Assembly: GCF_018918285.1 (NCBI RefSeq)
Contig: NZ_JAHLQF010000001.1
Coordinates: forward strand, 186,001 to 250,000
Length of the DNA: 64,000 nt
Origin: Clostridium mobile
GTDB lineage: Bacteria > Bacillota > Clostridia > Clostridiales > Clostridiaceae
Reading direction: 5' to 3'
The position numbers and the translations under genes are program-made. Positions within the stretch are counted from its first letter, which is position 1. Every line of letters begins with the position of its first letter. The notes under the pieces were generated by a model. It made no database searches and was not told the origin of the DNA. It worked only from the letters and a program-made list of their open reading frames with translations. Positions 45,989 to 56,231 of the stretch are shown here, piece by piece.

Positions 45989-46801
45989 CTATACAACCCT
46001 ATTTTTCAATCTTAATTTGTCGGCAACCATTGCTATAAACTCAGAATTAGTTGGTTTTCCTTTTCCATTATGTATTGTATAACCAAAAATTCTATTTATG
46101 GTATCTAATTGACCTCTTGACCAAGCTACTTCTATAGCATGCCTAATAGCTCTTTCTACACGACTTGCTGTAGTATTATACTTTTTAGCAATGGATGGAT
46201 ACAGCTCTTTGGTAACTGCAGACAATAGTTCCATATCATTTACAACCATAGTTATAGCTTCTCTAAGATACATATATCCTTTAATGTGTGCTGGAACTCC
46301 TATTTCATGTATTATATTAGTTATTTCCGCTTCTAAATCTATTGGTTCATTCCTATTCACTCTAATATTAGCTGGCTCAGAGACAGGAACAGTTCTCTTT
46401 ACTTCATCACTAGATATCGTATTATTAAACATTTGTCTTATTCTCTTTGTAAATACATCCATGTCAAAAGGTTTAACTACATAATAGTCTGCACCCAATG
46501 TTATTGCTCTTTGAGTTATTTTGTCTTGACCAACGGCAGATAAAACTATTATTCTAGGCATTGGATTTATATTCATACCATTTAGTCTTTCTAAAACACC
46601 CAATCCATCTAAATGTGGCATAATTATATCTAATACTACTAAATCTGGTTTTTTCTCTTCTATTAGTTTTAAAGCTTCTATTCCGTCTTTTGCAACTCCC
46701 ACAACAACTATATCCCTTTGATTGAGTAAGTAATCATTTAAAATATTACAAAACTCTTTGTTATCATCAGCAATTACTACAGTAATCTTTGAATGTTCCA
46801 T
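45989..46801 (-). CDS. spo0A: Sporulation master regulator Spo0A
   Basis: This 270-aa response regulator has a receiver domain with ADDN (acidic pocket), phospho-acceptor Asp in [15 protein letters not shown] (near 56) and Lys in YVVKPFD. The Spo0A-specific effector domain has the HTH recognition region [22 protein letters not shown] and the [11 protein letters not shown] end. It controls entry into sporulation. The start is the ATG at 46799-46801 after AGGAGAG. The promoter region has a 0A box, suggesting autoregulation. Confidence 0.97.
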   Translation of the reverse strand: MEHSKITVVIADDNKEFCNILNDYLLNQRDIVVVGVAKDGIEALKLIEEKKPDLVVLDIIMPHLDGLGVLERLNGMNINPMPRIIVLSAVGQDKITQRAITLGADYYVVKPFDMDVFTKRIRQMFNNTISSDEVKRTVPVSEPANIRVNRNEPIDLEAEITNIIHEIGVPAHIKGYMYLREAITMVVNDMELLSAVTKELYPSIAKKYNTTASRVERAIRHAIEVAWSRGQLDTINRIFGYTIHNGKGKPTNSEFIAMVADKLRLKNRVV

Positions 46802-46843
46802 AATTATACTCTCCTTTTCTAAATAAATTCCCATATCTTAGCA

Positions 46844-46885
46844 ATTATAGAGTTCGACAAAGATTAAAGAAAATCCTTCTAAAAC
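46844..46885 (-). promoter_or_regulatory. spo0A promoter with 0A box
   Basis: On the minus strand TTTGTCGAA (46853-46861) matches the 0A box TTTGTCGAA exactly. TATAAT (46844-46849) lies just downstream. AGAAGGATTT followed by GTCGAACT resembles a sigma-H promoter (AGGAWWT, GAAT). Autoregulation is likely. Confidence 0.6.
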
Positions 46886-46904
46886 ATGGAAAAAATTTAT
46901 AAAA

Positions 46905-46940
46905 ATAAAAAATAATAGATAGCATCATGGCTATCTATTT
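46905..46940 (-). terminator. Terminator after spoIVB
   Basis: AATAGATAGC and GCTATCTATT form a 10-bp stem around a six-base loop, followed on the minus strand by TTTTTTATTTTT. It separates spoIVB from spo0A. Confidence 0.85.
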
Positions 46941-46944
46941 ATTT

Positions 46945-48159
46945 TTATTTTAATATATCAGAATCCTTTATCATCCACTCTATATATATTCCATATCCTG
47001 TGTCTGGCTTATTTATCAATACATGTGTTACAGCGCCTACTATTTTATCATTTTGTATTATAGGACTTCCACTCATTCCTTGAACAATCCCACCTGTCTT
47101 TTCTAACAATTCTTTATCAGTTACCTTAATTATCATGCTTTTTGGACCTATAGTATTTTGAGGTAATAGTTTTTCTATGACTATATTATACATTTTGGGT
47201 TGCTTACCGTCAATTGTTGTTAATATCTGGGCTGGCCCTTCTTTAATTTCATCTCTTAAAGCAATTTTCATCTTCTTATTATATTTATTTTTTAATGACA
47301 TATTACTAACTCCAAATATACCACATTCTGTATTCTTCTTTATATCACCTAAAACTACATCTTCATCGATAAATATACCTTTTAATTCTCCTGGAGTACC
47401 TTTTACTCCTTTTCTTACAGAAATTATTGAAGAATTAACTATTTCCCCTGAATTGATATTTAGCATAGTTCCTGTATCTGCATCGGTTATTGGATGCCCT
47501 AAAGCTGCAAATATTCCTGTTTTATCATCATAGAAAGTTAGAGTTCCCACTCCAGCTGTAGAATCTCTTATCCATAAACCTATTTTATAATTTCCATCTT
47601 TAGTTTTTGCCGGAATAATATTTTTAGTTAAAGTTTCCCCTCTTCTCTCTAATGTAACTACCAGAGGTTTTCCTTCACAACTATTGATTAATGAACTTGC
47701 TTTTTCGGAGTTTATTATTTCTTCATTATTGATTTTAATTATGCTATCTCCAATTTCAATACCAGCTACAGCTGCGGGACTATTAACTTTACCATTAGAG
47801 GTTTCTAAATCAGATAATGCAACAACTAAAACTCCTTTTGTATTTAATTTAACTCCTACTGGTTGCCCTCCTGGATATACAGATAATTCTTTAGGTACAG
47901 ACTTTAATGAAACTGATTTAATCTTTAACAATCCTAAAATACTTACATCTATATTTCTATCCTTTGTTTCAAATCCTTTTGAAGCTTTTACGCTTTTATC
48001 TTCTACTAGCTTTATTATATTGTTTGATTTTAACATTTCACCTTCTCTAATAAACATAGTTGTTGGTATTTTAAAAGCTTTATAATAAGCACATGAAGAT
48101 ACTAACAGGACGGATATTATTAAACTATTAATTAATTTATATTTTCCCTTTTTTTTCAT
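46945..48159 (-). CDS. spoIVB: SpoIVB serine peptidase (S55 family)
   Basis: This 404-aa protein has an N-terminal membrane anchor (residues 8-25), a PDZ domain (about 100-190, VAGIEIGDSIIKINNEEI) and the S55 peptidase domain with His in AALGHPITDADTG and Ser in QGMSGSPII (near 375). It is made in the forespore, crosses to the intermembrane space and triggers pro-sigma-K processing. Its position between recN and spo0A is conserved in Firmicutes. A sigma-G-like promoter lies upstream. Confidence 0.95.
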   Translation of the reverse strand: MKKKGKYKLINSLIISVLLVSSCAYYKAFKIPTTMFIREGEMLKSNNIIKLVEDKSVKASKGFETKDRNIDVSILGLLKIKSVSLKSVPKELSVYPGGQPVGVKLNTKGVLVVALSDLETSNGKVNSPAAVAGIEIGDSIIKINNEEIINSEKASSLINSCEGKPLVVTLERRGETLTKNIIPAKTKDGNYKIGLWIRDSTAGVGTLTFYDDKTGIFAALGHPITDADTGTMLNINSGEIVNSSIISVRKGVKGTPGELKGIFIDEDVVLGDIKKNTECGIFGVSNMSLKNKYNKKMKIALRDEIKEGPAQILTTIDGKQPKMYNIVIEKLLPQNTIGPKSMIIKVTDKELLEKTGGIVQGMSGSPIIQNDKIVGAVTHVLINKPDTGYGIYIEWMIKDSDILK

Positions 48160-48216
48160 TATTGCACCTCCTGTTTCTATTAAACGTTTATGATTAAGTT
48201 GCCCTTTTAGAGTTTT

Positions 48217-48247
48217 TATTATGCTATAATTTCAATGCATAAATGGC
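48217..48247 (-). promoter_or_regulatory. Sigma-G-like promoter of spoIVB
   Basis: On the minus strand CATAATA (48217-48223) matches the sigma-G -10 pattern CATNNTA. An 18-bp spacer separates it from GCCATT (48242-48247), close to the GNATR -35 pattern. spoIVB is forespore-controlled in Bacillus. Confidence 0.55.
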
Positions 48248-48280
48248 ATTGCTTACCTTAATGCTCTTATTTTATAAATC

Positions 48281-48330
48281 AAAAAAAATAAAAAAGATTA
48301 CAATAACCTTTAGTATTGTAACCTTTTTAT
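48281..48330 (-). terminator. Terminator after recN
   Basis: On the minus strand AAAGGTTACAATA pairs with TATTGTAATCTTT, followed by TTTTATTTTTTTT. It closes the long spoIIIA-recN gene cluster. Confidence 0.85.
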
Positions 48331-48336
48331 TTTAAA

Positions 48337-50028
48337 TTATATCTGATTTTTTTTACTATCTGCTAATTTTACCATTTCTTCTGCATTTTTTAATGTTAAT
48401 TCAGTTACCTCACTACCTCCAATCATTCTGGCTATCTCTTCTTTTTTTTCTTTTATAGATAACTTTTTGATTAGAGTATAAGTTTTATTTTCTAAAACTT
48501 CTTTAGCAACTAAATAATGATGATCTGATATGCAGGCGATTTGAGGTAAATGCGTCACGCAAAATACTTGATGTTTTGTTGAAATAGAATACATCTTTTC
48601 TCCAACACTTTGAGCAATTCTTCCGCTTATTCCTGTGTCTATTTCATCAAAAATTACTGATGGAATTTCATCTTTTCCCACAAATATACTCTTTAAAGCT
48701 AACATAATTCTAGCTAATTCTCCTCCTGAAACAATTTTTTCTAGAGGTTTCTCTGGCTCTCCAGGATTTGTGGATATTAAAAATTGAACTCTATTCATTC
48801 CATTTTCACTTAGATCATCTCTTAATTCTATTCCTACTTTAAAATTACTTTTTTCAAGTCCTATATAAATCAATTGATTTTTTACATCTTTTTCCAGCAA
48901 TACAGCCTTTTGTTTTCTTATATTATGTATATCATTACCGTATATTTTCAGTTTTTCAATAATTTTTTCTTTTTTTTCATTTAGTTCTTCTATTATTTGT
49001 CCACTATTTACCAGTTCGTCATATTCCAATTTTATCTTATCTCTATAGCTTAATATTTCTTTAATATCTTCTCCATATTTTTTCTTTAATATTCCAATTT
49101 GATATAGCCTACTATTTATAACATTGAGTTCTTCTTCATCGTAATAAATAGAATCTTTAATATCTCTTACATTATGTACTTTTTCCTCAATATTATAATA
49201 AACTTCCTCTAATGCTTGAGATATTTCCTTTATCTTTTCCATATGCATTTCTACACTTCTTAAATCTCTTATTATATAATTAATAGTTTCTAAAATAGAA
49301 CTATTTTCTCCTACTCCATTGTATAAGATTTCATATGTATAGCTTAATACTTTATTTATTTTCTCAGCATTTGAAAGAATTTTAAATCTTTCTTCTAATT
49401 CTTCCTCTTCATCAATCTTTAATTTAGCATTATCTATTTCATCTATCTGATATTTTAAAAAGTCTATTAACTTTTCCCTATCTCCATCTTTTCCCGAAAG
49501 TTCTTTTATTTTATCTTCTATTATTTTTAATTCACTATAAATACTTCTATATTTATTCATTAAATTGTTTAAATCTTCTCCCGCAAATGCATCTAGATAA
49601 CTAATATGATTTACAGAATCTAATAAGTTTTGATTTTCATGTTGACCATGAATGTCTAATAAAGTCTGAGTTATAAGTTTTACATTAGTCAACAATATGG
49701 ATCTTCCATTCACTTTTGTAATACTTTTACCTGTTTGAAATGTTTCTCTGCTTATAATTATCCAATCTTCATAATCAATTCCTTGCTTTATAAGCTCACT
49801 TTTAGTTTTTTCATTACTTAAAGTAAATATAGCTTCAACGAAGGTTTTATCTTTTCCAGTTCTTATTAAATCCTTATTGAACTTTCCGCCTAATACATAA
49901 TTTATAGCATCAATTAAAATAGATTTACCTGCTCCAGTCTCACCCGTTAATACATTAAATCCCCTATCAAAAGAAATGCTTAAATCTTCAATTAAGGCAA
50001 AATTTTTAATATTTAACTGAAGAAGCAC
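48337..50028 (-). CDS. recN: DNA repair protein RecN
   Basis: This 563-aa SMC-like ATPase has Walker A LTGETGAGKSILIDAI (near 28), a central coiled coil (about 150-370), signature VSGGELARIMLALKSI (near 440) and Walker B VIFDEIDTGISG. It acts early in double-strand-break repair. It is the last gene of the cluster, 12 nt after argR, the usual argR-recN pairing. Confidence 0.95.
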   Translation of the reverse strand: MLLQLNIKNFALIEDLSISFDRGFNVLTGETGAGKSILIDAINYVLGGKFNKDLIRTGKDKTFVEAIFTLSNEKTKSELIKQGIDYEDWIIISRETFQTGKSITKVNGRSILLTNVKLITQTLLDIHGQHENQNLLDSVNHISYLDAFAGEDLNNLMNKYRSIYSELKIIEDKIKELSGKDGDREKLIDFLKYQIDEIDNAKLKIDEEEELEERFKILSNAEKINKVLSYTYEILYNGVGENSSILETINYIIRDLRSVEMHMEKIKEISQALEEVYYNIEEKVHNVRDIKDSIYYDEEELNVINSRLYQIGILKKKYGEDIKEILSYRDKIKLEYDELVNSGQIIEELNEKKEKIIEKLKIYGNDIHNIRKQKAVLLEKDVKNQLIYIGLEKSNFKVGIELRDDLSENGMNRVQFLISTNPGEPEKPLEKIVSGGELARIMLALKSIFVGKDEIPSVIFDEIDTGISGRIAQSVGEKMYSISTKHQVFCVTHLPQIACISDHHYLVAKEVLENKTYTLIKKLSIKEKKEEIARMIGGSEVTELTLKNAEEMVKLADSKKNQI

Positions 50029-50039
50029 ATTTTTACCCC

Positions 50040-50492
50040 CTATTCTTTAATCATTTTTTTCATCCTTTGGGTTATTACTACTGCTTGTTCTGGAGTTCTA
50101 GCCATAACAAATATATTATTATCCCCTGCTATTGTGCCTGCAATTCCTTCAAATCTTAAAGAATCTATAGCTTCTGCTGCTGCTGAGGCAGATCCTGATA
50201 ATGTTTTTATAATTACAAAATTTGATACATTCTCTACGCTAACTACAGAATGAGCAAATATACTAACCAATTTATTAGATGGATAGTTTTCTGTATGATT
50301 AATTGTAGCATATTTATAATTACCATTAGAGGATAATACTTTAATTAACTTTAATTCCTTTATATCCCTAGATACAGTAGCTTGAGTAACATTCATTCCA
50401 GATTTTCTTAATTCATCTGCCAATTCCTCTTGCGTTTCAATATCCTTAGTAGATATTAGCTCTAATATTTTAGCATGACGAGTTACTTTCAA
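50040..50492 (-). CDS. argR: Arginine repressor
   Basis: This 150-aa protein has an N-terminal winged helix (ELADELRKSGMNVTQATVSRDIKELKLIK) and a C-terminal oligomerisation and arginine-binding domain (EGIAGTIAGDNNIFVMARTPEQA). It regulates arginine biosynthesis and catabolism. Its place between nadK and recN is the standard Firmicute arrangement (ahrC-recN). Confidence 0.95.
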   Translation of the reverse strand: MKVTRHAKILELISTKDIETQEELADELRKSGMNVTQATVSRDIKELKLIKVLSSNGNYKYATINHTENYPSNKLVSIFAHSVVSVENVSNFVIIKTLSGSASAAAEAIDSLRFEGIAGTIAGDNNIFVMARTPEQAVVITQRMKKMIKE

Positions 50493-50516
50493 AATATATC
50501 ACCTACTTATTTTTAA

Positions 50517-51341
50517 TTATAGATGTAGTTTTTTTCTTAGTAAAGTAAAATAATCGTTTTGAAAACAGTTTAATTTAATAATTTTACATTTATAGGGTGA
50601 TGGTTCAATGATAACATTTTCAATACTTTTTAAGTCAATAACCTCTTGCCCATCTACAACTAGATGAACGCTACCAAATTTCTTATCTATTTTTATATTT
50701 ACAACACTATTTCCTTCCAGCACTATGCTTCTAATTCCTAAGGAGTGACTACATATTGGGGTCACACTTATAACATCCATGGTAGGATATATTATAGGTC
50801 CTCCCGCTGATAAAGAGTATGCTGTAGAACCTGTGGGAGTTGATACAATAACTCCATCTGAAACAAATGTAGTATAGTAATTATCATTTATATCTATTTT
50901 ATATTTTGCTATTCTACCTGTTACATCTTTGGCTATAACAATATCATTCAATGCAATAAAAGGAATACCATCATTATGTACTCTACATTGAATCATTTTT
51001 CTTTCTTCAATTTCGTATTCCTCTTTTAAAAGAGTTTTTATTGCTAACTCTAAAAAAGAACTCTCAACTTCTGCTAAAAAACCTAAATGTCCAATGTTAA
51101 TACCCAGAATTGGTACATTATATTTACCTAAATGCTTAGAAGCTTTAAGAATTGTTCCATCTCCGCCTAGTACTATAACTACATCCAATTCTGAAGTACT
51201 TTTATCTTCTAATCCTATAGAATCTTTAAATACTTTTATATTTAAGTCTTCGCAGTTACTTTTTAATATCTTTATTAATTTGTTTAATATATTACCTTCA
51301 ATATCTTTACTTGTGTTTACATTAATACCGATGTTTCTCAT
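50517..51341 (-). CDS. nadK: NAD kinase
   Basis: This 274-aa enzyme has VLGGDGTILKASKHL (near 56), GINIGHLGFLAEVE and STPTGSTAYSLSAGGPI (near 170), the diagnostic NAD kinase motifs. It makes NADP+ from NAD+ and ATP. It overlaps or abuts tlyA upstream and argR downstream. Confidence 0.95.
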   Translation of the reverse strand: MRNIGINVNTSKDIEGNILNKLIKILKSNCEDLNIKVFKDSIGLEDKSTSELDVVIVLGGDGTILKASKHLGKYNVPILGINIGHLGFLAEVESSFLELAIKTLLKEEYEIEERKMIQCRVHNDGIPFIALNDIVIAKDVTGRIAKYKIDINDNYYTTFVSDGVIVSTPTGSTAYSLSAGGPIIYPTMDVISVTPICSHSLGIRSIVLEGNSVVNIKIDKKFGSVHLVVDGQEVIDLKSIENVIIEPSPYKCKIIKLNCFQNDYFTLLRKKLHL

Positions 51342-51350
51342 AACTTACCT

Positions 51351-52163
51351 CTAATCTAAATTACTATGAGACATTTTCACCACTTCATCAATAAAATCTA
51401 AAGAAAAGTCATCTATATAGTCTTTATCTTTAGTAAAATAAATTAAGTACTCTATATTTCCCTCTGGGCCTTTTATAGGTGAATACTGAATTCCTTTTAT
51501 TTTTAAGTTTAAATTCTTTACAAAATTAACTATCTTAAGTATTACCTCTTTATGAGTTTCTTTTTCTTTTACTACGCCTTTTTTTCCAACTTTATCTTTA
51601 CCTGCTTCAAACTGAGGCTTTATTAGAGCTACCATTTCTCCTCTATCTCCTAAAATATTTATAGCTGCAGGAATTATTTTTTCTAAAGATATGAAAGAAA
51701 CATCTATACTTCCAAAATCCACCTGTTCCCCCATATCTTCTGGAGTTACATATCTAAAGTTTGTTCTTTCCATGCAGATAACTCTCTCATCTACTCTTAA
51801 TTTCCAAGCAAGTTGTCCGTAGCCCACGTCTATAGAGAATACTTTTTTAGCTCCATTTTGTAGCATGCAATCGGTAAATCCTCCAGTGGAAGCACCAATA
51901 TCCATACATACTTTATCTAACAAATTTATATTAAAAGAATTTATAGCCTTTTCAAGTTTATAGCCTCCACGACTTACATAAGGCATTTCTTCCCCTTTAA
52001 ATTCAATTTTTGCATCTTCTTTTATTTTTTCCCCGCATTTATCAATTCTAATTCCGTCTACAAATATTTCTCCTGCCATAATACTGGCTCTTGCCCTTTC
52101 TCTTGAAGAAAATAAGCCTCTTTCCAATAATATAACGTCTAGCCTATTTTTTTTATCAGCCAT
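51351..52163 (-). CDS. tlyA: TlyA family rRNA 2'-O-methyltransferase
   Basis: This 270-aa protein has an N-terminal S4 RNA-binding domain (LDVILLERGLFSSRERARASIMAGEIFVDG) and an FtsJ-like methyltransferase domain with SAM motif DIGASTGGFTDCML (near 88) and the Lys in LIKPQFEAGK. Family members methylate 16S/23S rRNA; the hemolysin name is historical. The order dxs-tlyA-nadK is conserved in Clostridia. Confidence 0.92.
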   Translation of the reverse strand: MADKKNRLDVILLERGLFSSRERARASIMAGEIFVDGIRIDKCGEKIKEDAKIEFKGEEMPYVSRGGYKLEKAINSFNINLLDKVCMDIGASTGGFTDCMLQNGAKKVFSIDVGYGQLAWKLRVDERVICMERTNFRYVTPEDMGEQVDFGSIDVSFISLEKIIPAAINILGDRGEMVALIKPQFEAGKDKVGKKGVVKEKETHKEVILKIVNFVKNLNLKIKGIQYSPIKGPEGNIEYLIYFTKDKDYIDDFSLDFIDEVVKMSHSNLD

Positions 52164-52178
52164 GTTTTGCTCCTTTTC

Positions 52179-54053
52179 TTATAAAACTTTTAATATACTT
52201 TGTATGATGCCATCTACATCAAGACCATGAATTTTGAATAATAAATCTACAGAACCGTGAGGAACAAATACATCCTTAAAACCTAAATTCACAACCTTAT
52301 TATTTTTATTTAATCCATTTACAAAGCTTAATACAGTAGAACCAAATCCACCATTCAAAATATTATCCTCTAAAGTAATTATTTTTTTACCTTTATAGCA
52401 TAAGTCTTTTAAGAGCTCTTCATCTAAAGGCTTTACAAAGACAGCATTAATTATTCCTACCTTTATTCCTGAATTCAATAATTTTTCCCTAACTAATAAG
52501 GCTTGATTTATCATTTTTCCTACTGCAATTATTACTATATCTCCATCTTCTTCTAATACTTCCCACTTGCCTTTTTTAAAATCTTTTAGAGAAGTATAGT
52601 TTATATTATTATCTCCACCTCTAGGATATCTTATAGCAACAGGAGAATTTTCTTTTAGTGCCCATCTTAGCATATATTCAATCTCATTAGCCCTTTTAGG
52701 CGCCATTATAGTCATATTAGGCATTTGACATAAATAAGATAAATCAAAGACTCCCTGATGAGTTTCTCCATCTCCTCCTACTAATCCAGCTCTATCTATG
52801 GCAAATATTACAGGTAAGTTTTGAATACAGACATCATGCAGAATTTGATCATACGCTCTTTGTAAAAAAGTTGAATATACTGCAAAAACAGGTTTTAAAC
52901 CCTGTGATGCCATTCCTGCTGCTAAAGTTACAGCATGCTGTTCTGCTATCCCTACATCAAATAGTCTTTCTTTAAATTTATCTCCAAACTCTTTTAGACC
53001 AGTGCTATCTTTCATTGCAGCTGTTATAGCTACAACCTTTTTATTTTCTTTTCCAATTTTGACCATAGAATCGCCGAAAGCTTTTGAATAACTTAAAGAT
53101 TTTCCGCCATTCATTTCCCCATTCTTACAATCAAAAGGACCTACTCCATGAAATTTGCCTGGATTGCATTCTGCAAAACTATATCCCTTACCTTTTTTAG
53201 TTATCACATGAATTAATACAGGCTCGTCAATTTCCCTAGCTTTTTTTAGTGTCCTACTTAATTCTTTTATATCATGACCATCTATAGGTCCAAAATATTT
53301 TATTCCCATATTCTCAAAAAGCATCCCTGGCACTACCATTTGTTTAATGCCATTTTTTATTCTTTCTAAGGTTTTAGCCATACCTTTTCCAATATTAGGT
53401 ATTTTATTCAATACACTTTCCACATCTTGCTTTAGTCTATTATAACCTGGTTCTACCCTTAATCTCCCTAAATATTCAGATAATCCTCCTACATTCGGAT
53501 CTATAGACATCTGATTATCGTTCAATATTATAATCATTTTGCTTTTTCTATCTCCAGCATCATTTAAGGCTTCAAGAGCCATTCCCCCAGTAAGAGCTCC
53601 ATCACCAATAACGGCAACCACTTCAAAATTTTCTTTTTTTAAATCTCTAGCTCTAGCCATTCCGAGAGCTGCTGAAATTGAAGTACTGCTATGGCCAGTT
53701 TCAAAGTGGTCATAAGGACTCTCACTTCTCTTAGGAAAACCACTTAATCCACCATATTGTTTTAAAGTTTCAAATTGATTTTTTCTTCCAGTTAATATTT
53801 TGTGTACATAACTTTGATGTCCCACGTCCCATATTAACTTATCTTTATTAAAATCAAAAACATTGTATAAACTTAGGGTTAATTCTACAACTCCCAAGTT
53901 AGAAGCTAAATGTCCACCTGTTTTTGAAACATTCTGTATTAGAAAAGTTCTAATTTCCTTTGAAAATTGTTCTAATTCCTCTAGAGACATTTCTTTAACT
54001 TTATTTATATCAATTTTATTTATATCATCAAAATCATCTAATATTTTTCTCAT
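52179..54053 (-). CDS. dxs: 1-deoxy-D-xylulose-5-phosphate synthase
   Basis: This 624-aa thiamine-diphosphate enzyme has [14 protein letters not shown] (near 76), [15 protein letters not shown] (TPP and Mg site, near 148), [15 protein letters not shown] (near 425) and the transketolase C-domain. It makes DXP from pyruvate and glyceraldehyde 3-phosphate, the first step of the MEP isoprenoid route. It lies 2 nt after oapA, in the same cluster as ispA. Confidence 0.96.
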   Translation of the reverse strand: MRKILDDFDDINKIDINKVKEMSLEELEQFSKEIRTFLIQNVSKTGGHLASNLGVVELTLSLYNVFDFNKDKLIWDVGHQSYVHKILTGRKNQFETLKQYGGLSGFPKRSESPYDHFETGHSSTSISAALGMARARDLKKENFEVVAVIGDGALTGGMALEALNDAGDRKSKMIIILNDNQMSIDPNVGGLSEYLGRLRVEPGYNRLKQDVESVLNKIPNIGKGMAKTLERIKNGIKQMVVPGMLFENMGIKYFGPIDGHDIKELSRTLKKAREIDEPVLIHVITKKGKGYSFAECNPGKFHGVGPFDCKNGEMNGGKSLSYSKAFGDSMVKIGKENKKVVAITAAMKDSTGLKEFGDKFKERLFDVGIAEQHAVTLAAGMASQGLKPVFAVYSTFLQRAYDQILHDVCIQNLPVIFAIDRAGLVGGDGETHQGVFDLSYLCQMPNMTIMAPKRANEIEYMLRWALKENSPVAIRYPRGGDNNINYTSLKDFKKGKWEVLEEDGDIVIIAVGKMINQALLVREKLLNSGIKVGIINAVFVKPLDEELLKDLCYKGKKIITLEDNILNGGFGSTVLSFVNGLNKNNKVVNLGFKDVFVPHGSVDLLFKIHGLDVDGIIQSILKVL

Positions 54054-54055
54054 GT

Positions 54056-54646
54056 TTATCTATCCTTTTTAATTATATAAACTATTTTTGAAACCTTATC
54101 TATAATAGTTTCACATTCATTCATAGCAAAACTTTTTCCTAATGCTTTACCTCCAATGGTAGCAGCTGCTATCAATGCACCGATTAATGCAGAAGTTATT
54201 GTCACATTAAGGTTTGGAAAGTTTTCAGTTACCTTACCTAAAATTAATACACCAACAGATCCGCTGACAATACCACATACGTCTCCTACAACATCGTTAC
54301 AAAAATTAGAGACCTTATCCGCATTTCTAATAAGCTTCACAGCTATTTTAGCACCAGGAATTTTCTTGGCAGCTTTTGCATGGAATGGTTTTTCTTCAGC
54401 TGCTGTTACAGCTACTCCTATTATATCAAATATTATACCAATAAATATAATAATTATTAATATAATAAAAGCTACTAATATGTTAACATTTCTTAGTAGC
54501 ACATCGGAAAGAAGATTTGCACTTCCTGATATTAATATTGTCCAAAAAATAATAGTTAAAACCCACCTATTGCTTTTATTAGTAATAGAGGATTTTTCCT
54601 CTTTTTTCTTTTCTTTATTGTTTTCTTTCTTCGGATAAATATCCAA
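54056..54646 (-). CDS. oapA: OLE-associated membrane protein OapA
   Basis: This 196-aa membrane protein has a Lys/Glu-rich N-terminus (residues 5-28) and about four hydrophobic segments ([62 protein letters not shown]). The cytosolic stretch [19 protein letters not shown] lies between segments 2 and 3. It sits immediately 3' of a ~600-nt structured RNA and before dxs, exactly where OapA lies in OLE-bearing bacteria. OapA binds OLE RNA and holds it at the membrane. The start is a TTG at 54644-54646 after AGGGGGAAGG; there is no suitable ATG. Confidence 0.85.
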   Translation of the reverse strand: MDIYPKKENNKEKKKEEKSSITNKSNRWVLTIIFWTILISGSANLLSDVLLRNVNILVAFIILIIIIFIGIIFDIIGVAVTAAEEKPFHAKAAKKIPGAKIAVKLIRNADKVSNFCNDVVGDVCGIVSGSVGVLILGKVTENFPNLNVTITSALIGALIAAATIGGKALGKSFAMNECETIIDKVSKIVYIIKKDR

Positions 54647-54667
54647 AATCCTTCCCCCTAAATATTT

Positions 54668-55265
54668 TAGGGAAAAAGTGGTAGTATATTGAGTAAAACT
54701 TGCGGCTTAGGTCCAGTAGGATTTCCCAAAGAATAACCAAAACGTCGCCATTCTGACGGTTTCCCTTTAATATTCCCTCTGCTTTGTCACCAATAGCAGG
54801 ACTGGATTACCACTTAGTCCGCACTGCAATCCTCAAGATACTTCACCATGGAACAGTCTAGGAGATTTCCTCGACAGTTAGGCATCCTCCTAGCCTCTTT
54901 TGCAATATGGGTTTCAGCAAGCAAAGCCTTAAAAACTTCGGCCAAAGTTTAAAGGTGATTTTACCTCTCCCCACACTACTCAAGGCAGGCTACACTGCAC
55001 ATAGCTTTTACACCACATTGCAGGTTTAATCCATTACCGTATAATAGGCGACTAACCTAAAACACAAATAGTGGTCTCCACGAAAGTAGGGTCAGTTGTC
55101 GCATGCCATTGCGGCCGCCCCATCTTCCTTACTCCCAGCACCAGCCCATAACTGGGCGTCATAAGCCAGCACAAGGAACTTCATCGATATGCCCTTTGAC
55201 GGATTTTTAGCCCCGCCTTCAAAGGATACTTACCTGACTAGAATACTGCACCACATTTTCCCTTA
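54668..55265 (-). ncRNA. ole: OLE (ornate large extremophilic) RNA
   Basis: About 595 nt without an open frame, of markedly higher G+C than its surroundings, lie between ispA and oapA. The ends are complementary: GGGAAAATGTGGTGCAGTATT at the 5' end (55242-55262) pairs with AATATACTACCACTTTTTCCC at the 3' end (54670-54690), closing the molecule. Internal helices include CCTTTGA/TCAAAGG, GCCCA-GTTA-TGGGC and CTAGGAG/CTCCTAG. Size, closed architecture, the oapA neighbour and the ispA/dxs/xse/folD/nusB context all match OLE RNA. OLE forms a membrane-associated ribonucleoprotein with OapA, OapB and OapC, linked to cold, alcohol and Mg2+ stress in Halalkalibacterium. Confidence 0.88.
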
Positions 55266-55360
55266 TTTTCTAATGTTATTTATATTAATTTCGTTACTAT
55301 CATTTTAAATCTTGTCGATATTTCAACATTTTACATTATATAAATTCTAAAGTCAATGTC

Positions 55361-56230
55361 CTAATAATCTCTTTTAAGTAGAAACAAAGTTAAATTTTTT
55401 AAATTAGTTGTATCTGCGTTTATATTATTCAATAACGCTATACATTCTTCCGTTATGCTATTCATCATTTCCTTACATTTATCCAACCCATATATTTTTA
55501 TAAAAGTTGTTTTGTTTTGATCGCTATCTTTGTTCACACTCTTTCCCAAAGTTGCTGTATTTCCAACTATATCTAAAATATCATCTTTAATTTGAAAAGC
55601 CAAGCCTAATTTTTCTCCATATTCCTTTAATATGTTTAATTCTCTTTCTTCTGCTTTCCCTAGTACTGCCCCAGATAATATTGCCCCTTTTATTAGCTCT
55701 CCTGTCTTTTTATTGTGAATGTAGTATAGTTCTTCTTCAGTTGCAGCTTTATTAGTGGATAATATATCTACCACCTGCCCCCCTATCATTCCTTCTACTC
55801 CTGATGATTTCCCTATTATACTGCCCGCCTTAAGCCAAGTTTCTCCCTTAACTAATGCTTCATTTAATATTATATTAAATGCCTCATTTAGCAAGCCATC
55901 TCCAGCTAAAAGAGCCATAGCTTCTCCAAAAACAATGTGATTCGTAGGCTTTCCTCTTCTCAAAGAATCATTATCCATACAAGGCAAATCATCGTGAATT
56001 AAAGAATAGGTATGTATCATTTCTAATGCACAAGCACAAGGAAGTATCTCTTCATAATTATCTTTATAAAGGGAGTATGTAAGAATCATTAAAATAGGTC
56101 TTATTCTTTTTCCTCCAACTTCTAAGCTATATCTCATAGATTCGTAAATAGTCTTATTAAAGTTTCCTTTATTATTAAAATAATCCGATAGCCATCTATC
56201 GATATCTTCCTTTAGCACTTCAATATTCAT
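55361..56230 (-). CDS. ispA: Geranylgeranyl/farnesyl diphosphate synthase
   Basis: This 289-aa trans-prenyltransferase has GGKRIRPILMIL, the first Asp-rich motif HDDLPCMDND (near 87) and the second QIKDDILDIVGN (near 225). It condenses IPP with allylic diphosphates to give FPP. The start is the ATG at 56228-56230 after GGAGG, only 1 nt past the xseB stop. The OLE RNA follows it by about 100 nt. Confidence 0.95.
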   Translation of the reverse strand: MNIEVLKEDIDRWLSDYFNNKGNFNKTIYESMRYSLEVGGKRIRPILMILTYSLYKDNYEEILPCACALEMIHTYSLIHDDLPCMDNDSLRRGKPTNHIVFGEAMALLAGDGLLNEAFNIILNEALVKGETWLKAGSIIGKSSGVEGMIGGQVVDILSTNKAATEEELYYIHNKKTGELIKGAILSGAVLGKAEERELNILKEYGEKLGLAFQIKDDILDIVGNTATLGKSVNKDSDQNKTTFIKIYGLDKCKEMMNSITEECIALLNNINADTTNLKNLTLFLLKRDY

Positions 56231-56231
56231 A

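Noticed and set aside
54156-54638. A 160-codon plus-strand frame opposite oapA
   Set aside because: It is antisense to oapA, has no ribosome site and its amino acid pattern follows from the hydrophobic codons of the real gene.
54668-55265. RNase P RNA, tmRNA or 6S RNA as alternatives for the structured RNA
   Set aside because: The RNase P core pattern GAGGAAAGTCC is not present (only a partial GAGGAAATCTCC), there is no tmRNA tag frame with tRNA-like ends, and 600 nt is too long for 6S RNA. The neighbouring genes fit OLE.
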